The notes under the pieces are model-generated. The model was not told the origin of the DNA, did no database searches, and saw nothing but the letters and a program-made list of their open reading frames with translations. Shown here one piece after another: positions 7,646-11,222 of a stretch of DNA of 11,222 nt. Position numbers and translations under genes: made by a program. The stretch comes from GWF2-50-93 sp041666985 (lineage in GTDB: Bacteria > Verrucomicrobiota > Lentisphaeria > Victivallales > GWF2-50-93), in NCBI GenBank assembly GCA_041666985.1, contig JBAYFV010000095.1:1-11222 (forward strand). The letters run 5' to 3'. How positions within the stretch are numbered: the stretch's first letter is position 1; each line of letters begins with the position of its first letter.

Positions 7646-8572
7646 ATGAAAAACAAATACAAGACAGACCAGTCCGGGGAAAAACAGGATCCGGCGTTGC
7701 TGGCGATTGACGGACTGCTGCTGGAGATGGGCCGCAACGGAACGGGGAATGACAGTGATTTCCTTCGCGGAGTCATGGATTCGGTCAGCAAGGAAGAAGA
7801 TGTCCCGCCCGTGCAAAGGCATCACTTTTTCAGGATATTACGGACTGCCGCCTCACTTGCCGCAGTATTGGCCATGGTTTCGGCAGTAGCCTTTGTGTTT
7901 TATTACAGAATCTCTTCCGGCGCGGTTGACGATAGGGATAAAATGCCGTGTATCCTGGCCTGTTCGCCCGGAGGGCTGATTAAATCCGGCAACAAGGAAA
8001 AGGCGATTGTCAACGGCATGAACCTCAAAGCCGATGATACCGTACATGTTTTCAAATCCAAATCCGCATTCGTACAGGTCTCCGATCTGGCTTCAATGGA
8101 AATAGGGGCCGGAAGCATTATTCAATTTAAAGACATGCGCACGATTACCGACAGGCGGAAAAAATTGTCCGGGCTTGGCATCACCTTGAAAAACGGCATA
8201 ATCAGAGCCGACATTTCAGGACTTAAAGACGGAAGCACCTTTACTGCGGCGACGGCCCAAGGCGTATTCACGACGCAAAAATCCAGTTTTATCCTTATCG
8301 AAACGCCGGAACTCTGCTTTATGGAAGTGAAAAACGGCAGTGTCCGGTTCAAGGATGAAAACGGTTTGATTTCTGTCATAAACGCAGGCCAGTCCAAGGT
8401 TGTCAGGTCGGCAAACACCGCGATTGATTCCTCCGTGGTCGTCAATGAATATAGGAGCCGGCTGACTCTGCAGAGCCGGGACATAGGGGAATTGCTGGCG
8501 CAGCTGGCCAAAAAGAAGAAAGCGGATATCTGCTTGAAGGAAATCATCAGGAAAAGAAATATTTCCTTATAA
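7646..8572 (+). CDS. FecR-like single-pass membrane protein, probable sigma regulator
   Basis: A 308-residue protein starting at the ATG with GGGAGG five bases upstream (7635-7640). The cytoplasmic part (1-65) is followed by one membrane segment (about 66-87) and a periplasmic FecR-like beta-rich region: GMNLKADDTVHVFKSKSAFV (124-143) with MEIGAGSIIQF (151-161), then ATAQGVFTTQKSSFILIET (202-220), VKNGSVRF (228-235) and INAGQSKVV (245-253). FecR proteins relay signals to a cognate ECF sigma factor, as activator or anti-sigma. Here the cytoplasmic part is short and lacks an obvious ZAS zinc motif (no His-x3-Cys-x2-Cys). There is no TonB receptor beside it, so the signal is not classical iron uptake. 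A basic, helix-like tail (about 270-308) follows the FecR domain. Sits 16 bases after the sigma gene and 16 bases before the next gene. Confidence 0.8.
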   Translation: MKNKYKTDQSGEKQDPALLAIDGLLLEMGRNGTGNDSDFLRGVMDSVSKEEDVPPVQRHHFFRILRTAASLAAVLAMVSAVAFVFYYRISSGAVDDRDKMPCILACSPGGLIKSGNKEKAIVNGMNLKADDTVHVFKSKSAFVQVSDLASMEIGAGSIIQFKDMRTITDRRKKLSGLGITLKNGIIRADISGLKDGSTFTAATAQGVFTTQKSSFILIETPELCFMEVKNGSVRFKDENGLISVINAGQSKVVRSANTAIDSSVVVNEYRSRLTLQSRDIGELLAQLAKKKKADICLKEIIRKRNISL

Positions 8573-8588
8573 ACCATCGGGAGCATTA

Positions 8589-9785
8589 ATGAAAAAAACG
8601 CATTTCCTTGCAGTTGCGGTGATCCTGATGTCCATGGCTGACATTGCGTCATCTCAGCCGGGAGACGACCAGAAGATTTACATGGAAGGGTTCGATCCGG
8701 CAGCGTCAAAAAAAGCTGTTTACATGGACGAATATACGAATTACGAAAAGAAGCAGGTCCCCGCATTATGGGAATATCCGCTTGACGGCAATCTCTCCGT
8801 TTCATGGACTACTCCAATCGTACAGGCAAGTCTTAAAGGCAGGCCGGTGGCATTCGTCATTCAGGCCGGGTTTGGAGCCAGCAAGGGAAGCGGCGGATGG
8901 CATGAACTGTCCGTCAACGGCGAAAACATCCTGAGATTCAACACCCCGTACAATGAAAAAAACGAGTGGCAGGGCAAAGGGTGTTCCCTCTCGTTTCATA
9001 CATTGTGGGTAGATGAAAACAACGACATGACGGGGGTGATGCACATCGAAATCAGTCCTGAACATATTAAATACGGACAGCCTCAGACGTTTACAATCAG
9101 AGGCGAAAACAATAATTCAAAGAGCTGGTTCATGCTGTTCGAAGGCAACGCAACCGGAATCAATATCGAGTCATTGCAGCAGAAAAATGAAGTCCGCAAA
9201 AGAATCATCAGCATTAAAAGCGTATCTGTTCCTCCGGACGCCTCGGTCGAATATGTCGCGAAATGGCGCGGCATGAAGTCCGCCGCCCGGTCGGCGTCCA
9301 TTGCCCAGGTTCAATCGCCTGATGTTGTGAATGTTGTTGTTTCCGGAAAAACGGAAGGCGATATTCGCAAGGAGATTGAGGCCGCTATTGCCGGGCAGCT
9401 TTGGATAAACGAAGTGTATCCCGACCAGAAATCGCTGCAGGATATCCCGTCCGAACACTCCGAATGGCTGAAAAAGCTTGACTGCGTCCTGTGGCTGTCC
9501 GAACCGGAAAAAATTCAGCGGTATGTGGAACTGCGAAAGAATTTGAAGGCATCGCTTGTCAGGAAAGATGAAACGCGGTTGCTGGTGACATTGTCGCCGG
9601 CGAATAAAATTCCGGTGGAAGGCACGGTGACTTTGCAGATCCCCCTGCCCAAGGAAACCTGGAATGCCGAGGTTTTTATAAACGGCGCAAAGACGGCTGC
9701 AGGCTTTATTTACATTAAGGATGACAAGGGAATCAGCTTTGATCTTGAAGCCGGGGAAAATGCGGAAATTCATATTGATAAATAA
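8589..9785 (+). CDS. Secreted protein of unknown function in the sigma-FecR operon
   Basis: A 398-residue protein I cannot assign. It has a signal peptide (MKKTHFLAVAVILMSMADIASS, cleavage near 22-23). Residues about 60-195 look like an all-beta, jelly-roll-type domain (GGWHELSVNG at 102-111; SKSWFMLFEG at 177-186), of the sort seen in carbohydrate-active enzymes. A linker leads to a helical stretch (about 255-325) and a C-terminal beta-rich domain (about 328-398) ending in EAGENAEIHI, reminiscent of small beta-sandwich modules. No catalytic motif is evident. GGGAG lies five bases before the ATG, and the gene begins 16 bases after the FecR-like gene, so it is co-transcribed and likely a target or partner of that relay outside the cytoplasmic membrane. 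A palindromic element begins two bases after its stop codon. Confidence 0.7.
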   Translation: MKKTHFLAVAVILMSMADIASSQPGDDQKIYMEGFDPAASKKAVYMDEYTNYEKKQVPALWEYPLDGNLSVSWTTPIVQASLKGRPVAFVIQAGFGASKGSGGWHELSVNGENILRFNTPYNEKNEWQGKGCSLSFHTLWVDENNDMTGVMHIEISPEHIKYGQPQTFTIRGENNNSKSWFMLFEGNATGINIESLQQKNEVRKRIISIKSVSVPPDASVEYVAKWRGMKSAARSASIAQVQSPDVVNVVVSGKTEGDIRKEIEAAIAGQLWINEVYPDQKSLQDIPSEHSEWLKKLDCVLWLSEPEKIQRYVELRKNLKASLVRKDETRLLVTLSPANKIPVEGTVTLQIPLPKETWNAEVFINGAKTAAGFIYIKDDKGISFDLEAGENAEIHIDK

Positions 9786-9787
9786 CA
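9783..9787. repeat. Left TAACA, candidate target-site duplication
   Basis: TAACA abuts the left end of the palindromic element and includes the stop codon of the preceding gene. An identical TAACA occurs at 9906-9910 on the other side, three bases past the right inverted repeat. Confidence 0.45.
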
Positions 9788-9902
9788 GAGGTAATTGCAA
9801 AATCGACTAATTTAAAGGTAGGGACGGTTCTCCGAACCGTCCGTTCTGGGGCGGCGCGTTGCGGAGAACGCGCCCTACCTTCGGTAATTTCGCAATTACC
9901 TC
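9788..9902. mobile_element. Palindromic MITE/BIME-like element, copy 1
   Basis: An element of about 115 bp. Its ends are inverted repeats: GAGGTAATTGCAAAAT at 9788-9803 matches the reverse complement of 9887-9902 at 15 of 16 bases. Inside, AAGGTAG (9815-9821) pairs with CTACCTT (9875-9881) and encloses two hairpins: a 9-bp stem 9822-9830/9834-9842 with loop TCC, and an 8-bp stem 9853-9860/9867-9874 with loop GCGGAG. The second half is a diverged inverted copy of the first (both read GGTAGGG then GTTCTCCG in their own direction). The right end can also fold alone (9883-9889/9894-9900). It carries no gene and no T-run, so it is unlikely to be an ordinary terminator. It is flanked by TAACA repeats and separates two genes of an otherwise tight operon. 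No transposase is visible. Confidence 0.75.
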
Positions 9903-9905
9903 AAG

Positions 9906-9910
9906 TAACA
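9906..9910. repeat. Right TAACA, candidate target-site duplication
   Basis: Second TAACA copy, three bases beyond the right inverted repeat. Its final A forms part of the ribosome binding site AAGGCGG (9910-9916) of the next gene. The three extra bases (AAG) are not matched at the left end of this element. Confidence 0.4.
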
Positions 9911-9916
9911 AGGCGG
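9910..9916 (+). promoter_or_regulatory. Ribosome binding site of the SUMF1-domain gene
   Basis: AAGGCGG lies 8 bases before the ATG at 9925. The same heptamer precedes the ACP gene (10829-10835). It supports 9925 as the start, though GGAG six bases before the ATG at 9937 is a competing choice. Confidence 0.5.
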
Positions 9917-9924
9917 ATTTAAGC

Positions 9925-10785
9925 ATGGAGCATACAATGAACAGATGCATGAAAGCAACGGCAGTTCTGGGGGTGGCCGGGATGATTCTTTGCGGAAACC
10001 GGCTTGTCGCGGCGGAAACTCCCGTGGAAGAAACTACGTCCACCGGAATCCGGATGGTGCTGATCCCCGGCGGTTCATTCAATATGGGTGATGCCAAAGG
10101 CCAGGAAGATGAAAAGCCCGTTCACAAAGTGACCGTGGACAGTTTTCACATGGATGCCTGCGAAGTCACACAGGAGTCGTTTGAAACGCTTACCGGCATA
10201 AACCCGTCCAAATTCCGCGACAAAAAAGGCCCGGTGGAGCGGACCCGCTGGACCGATGCCGTAAAGTATTGCAATGCCCGTTCACTGAAAGAGGGGCTGA
10301 AGCCGTGTTACAATACAGAGACATGGGAATGCGATTTCAAAGCCGGCGGCTACCGGCTGCCGACCGAGGCGGAATGGGAGTATGCCTGCCGCGCAGGCTC
10401 CGCCGATGAACGTTTCTTCAAAGGCGGCGAATCCCAGCTCGATCTTTATGCATGGTATCGCAATAATTCAGCCGAGAAAGTCCATGCCGCAGGCACGAAA
10501 AAGCCGAATGCGTTCGGATTGTCCGACATGTACGGCAATGTTTCCGAGTGGTGTAACGACTTCTACAACAAGGGGTATTATTCGGCCAGCGCCGAAGTTA
10601 ATCCTGTCGGCCCGAAAACCGGAGACAAGCGCGTATTGCGCGGCGGAAACTGGTCCAGCCGTCCGAAAGACTGCAAAAGTTTCCGGCGTTTCGCGGACAA
10701 TCCGGTGACCGCCGATATCTGTCAGGGCTATGACACCTACGGCTTCCGCTGTGTGCGCAGAGTTAAGGGATCTGAAAATTACTAA
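9925..10785 (+). CDS. Secreted SUMF1-domain (formylglycine-generating enzyme-like) protein
   Basis: From the ATG at 9925 the protein has 286 residues: signal peptide (about 1-30, ending RLVAA) then one SUMF1/FGE-sulfatase domain. Family motifs are clear: MVLIPGGSFNMGD (44-56), FHMDACEVTQESF (74-86), YRLPTEAEWEYACRAG (143-158), NAFGLSDMYGNVSEW (195-209), RVLRGGNW (236-243) and YGFRCVR (272-278). True aerobic FGE uses two cysteines five residues apart after the RGGSW motif. Here the second is present (C250) but the first position is S245, so copper binding and sulfatase activation are unlikely. Many bacterial SUMF1 proteins are not FGEs and serve as binding or scaffold modules; some act on other substrates. 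The frame stays open back to 9859 inside the palindromic element, but the signal peptide and ribosome binding site place the start at 9925 (or 9937). Confidence 0.88.
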   Translation: MEHTMNRCMKATAVLGVAGMILCGNRLVAAETPVEETTSTGIRMVLIPGGSFNMGDAKGQEDEKPVHKVTVDSFHMDACEVTQESFETLTGINPSKFRDKKGPVERTRWTDAVKYCNARSLKEGLKPCYNTETWECDFKAGGYRLPTEAEWEYACRAGSADERFFKGGESQLDLYAWYRNNSAEKVHAAGTKKPNAFGLSDMYGNVSEWCNDFYNKGYYSASAEVNPVGPKTGDKRVLRGGNWSSRPKDCKSFRRFADNPVTADICQGYDTYGFRCVRRVKGSENY

Positions 10786-10787
10786 AT

Positions 10788-10827
10788 GACAGGAGGTCTT
10801 CAATTTCAAAATTCAACAAAGACAGGA
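10788..10827. repeat. 7-bp direct repeats around a possible element remnant
   Basis: GACAGGA occurs at 10788-10794 and 10821-10827. Between and overlapping them, GAGGT (10793-10797), four bases, then AATTTCAAAA (10802-10811) matches the left end of copy 2 (GAGGTAATTTCAAAA, 11100-11114) apart from the 4-base insertion. It could be a degenerate or excised element end, or chance in AT-rich DNA. Confidence 0.3.
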
Positions 10828-10838
10828 CAAGGCGGGTT

Positions 10839-11090
10839 ATGACAGCAATTGAAAAATTAAACGGTATTTTCCAGACAGTCTTCGACAATGACGAAATCGA
10901 AATAAAACCTGAAATGACCGCCAATGACATTGACGGCTGGGATTCCCTGTCCCATGTGAGCCTGGTCATTGCCATTGAACAGGGTTTTGGCATCCGGTTC
11001 ACACAGAAGGAGCTGCTGACCTTTAAAAATGTCGGAGACCTGTTGCGCGGCATCGGAAATAAAACCGGTTCCGCAGTTCCGCAGTACTAA
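10839..11090 (+). CDS. Acyl carrier protein (stand-alone, non-FAS type)
   Basis: An 83-residue protein with the phosphopantetheine attachment motif GWDSLSHVSL, attachment serine S36, inside a typical four-helix ACP layout (EKLNGIFQTVF; IDGWDSLSHV; LVIAIEQGFGIRF; VGDLLRGI). The GWDSLSH form is typical of carrier proteins used in glycan, lipid or secondary-metabolite modification, unlike the DSLDxVE form of fatty-acid-synthesis ACPs. It works in the cytoplasm, so it is unlikely to act on the secreted SUMF1 protein upstream. Its partner enzymes (ligase, acyltransferase, ketosynthase) are not in the window and may follow beyond the right edge. AAGG lies six bases before the ATG. The gap to the SUMF1 gene is 53 bases and holds an unused AGGAGG (10791-10796). 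Confidence 0.9.
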   Translation: MTAIEKLNGIFQTVFDNDEIEIKPEMTANDIDGWDSLSHVSLVIAIEQGFGIRFTQKELLTFKNVGDLLRGIGNKTGSAVPQY

Positions 11091-11099
11091 TAGTCTTGA

Positions 11100-11222
11100 G
11101 AGGTAATTTCAAAACTACCCTGAGCCGATTCAAAACTAACGGAGGGCGGACTTTCCAGTCCGCCGCTTGAGTTAGATTTCCGCGGGTAAGAAAACCCGCG
11201 CTCCTTTAAATTTGAGTTTTGA
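11100..11222. mobile_element. Palindromic MITE/BIME-like element, copy 2 (cut by window edge)
   Basis: It begins GAGGTAATTTCAAAACT (11100-11116), nearly the same as copy 1, nine bases after the ACP stop. TCAAAACT recurs at 11130-11137 and inverted at the last eight bases (11215-11222). Inside, GGAG (11141-11144) can pair with CTCC (11201-11204) around two hairpins: an 8-bp stem 11145-11152/11157-11164 with loop TTCC, and a 7-bp stem 11181-11187/11194-11200 with loop AAGAAA. Layout equals copy 1 although stem sequences differ. The right terminal repeat is truncated; by symmetry the next bases should be close to AATTACCTC. Confidence 0.65.

Noticed and set aside
8122..8805. A 227-codon minus-strand open frame across the FecR-like and next gene
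   Set aside because: It overlaps two well-supported plus genes, spans their junction, and has no recognisable motifs.
9815..9881. Copy 1 of the palindromic element as a simple transcription terminator
   Set aside because: No T-run follows on either strand, and its long terminal inverted repeats and second copy fit a repetitive element better.
10786..10842. An 18-codon mini-frame overlapping the ACP start by ATGA
   Set aside because: It has no ribosome binding site upstream of its ATG and no family match; the AGGAGG lies inside it.

Overview
The window reads as a chromosomal segment of a Gram-negative-type bacterium, most likely from the PVC superphylum (Lentisphaerota or a relative). This is inferred, not proven. 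The clues are an FHA-GAF histidine kinase with a planctomycete/Lentisphaera-style H-box, an ECF sigma factor paired with a FecR-like membrane protein, secreted sugar-binding and glycosidase-like proteins, and palindromic intergenic elements. No rRNA, tRNA or CRISPR array is visible, and no gap exceeds 300 bases.

Layout. Left (24-1478, plus): a GT39-like polytopic membrane glycosyltransferase. It converges, with one base between stop codons, on a minus-strand block: nrdR (4755-4300), an ATP-cone protein of unknown function whose start overlaps the nrdR stop (ATGA), then an FHA-GAF-histidine kinase (3234-1480). Next comes a minus-strand pair for secreted proteins, a TIM-barrel glycosidase-like protein (start best placed at 6871) and a CBM9-like protein (5670-4891), 22 bp apart. 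About 220 bp of divergent intergenic DNA then leads to a plus-strand operon: ECF sigma factor (7093), FecR-like single-pass protein (7646), secreted protein of unknown function (8589), secreted SUMF1-domain protein (9925) and an acyl carrier protein (10839).

The most interesting structure is a pair of palindromic, MITE/BIME-like elements, one between the secreted protein and the SUMF1 gene (9788-9902), one starting just after the ACP gene (11100 onward, cut by the window edge). Both begin GAGGTAATTKCAAAA and carry two inverted, related hairpin units whose stems differ in sequence but keep their pairing. Copy 1 sits between two TAACA repeats. Removing the element and one TAACA recreates a 16-nt intergenic gap, exactly the spacing of the two upstream junctions of the operon. 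This argues that the element inserted into a formerly compact sigma-FecR-secreted protein-SUMF1 operon.

How the genes may work together: the sigma factor and FecR-like protein probably form a membrane-to-RNA-polymerase relay controlling the secreted proteins behind them. The SUMF1 protein has Ser where true formylglycine-generating enzymes have the first catalytic Cys, so sulfatase activation is unlikely. The ACP probably serves genes beyond the right edge. The ATP-cone protein coupled to nrdR has lost the basic residues that usually contact the nucleotide and has a large unassigned C-terminal part.
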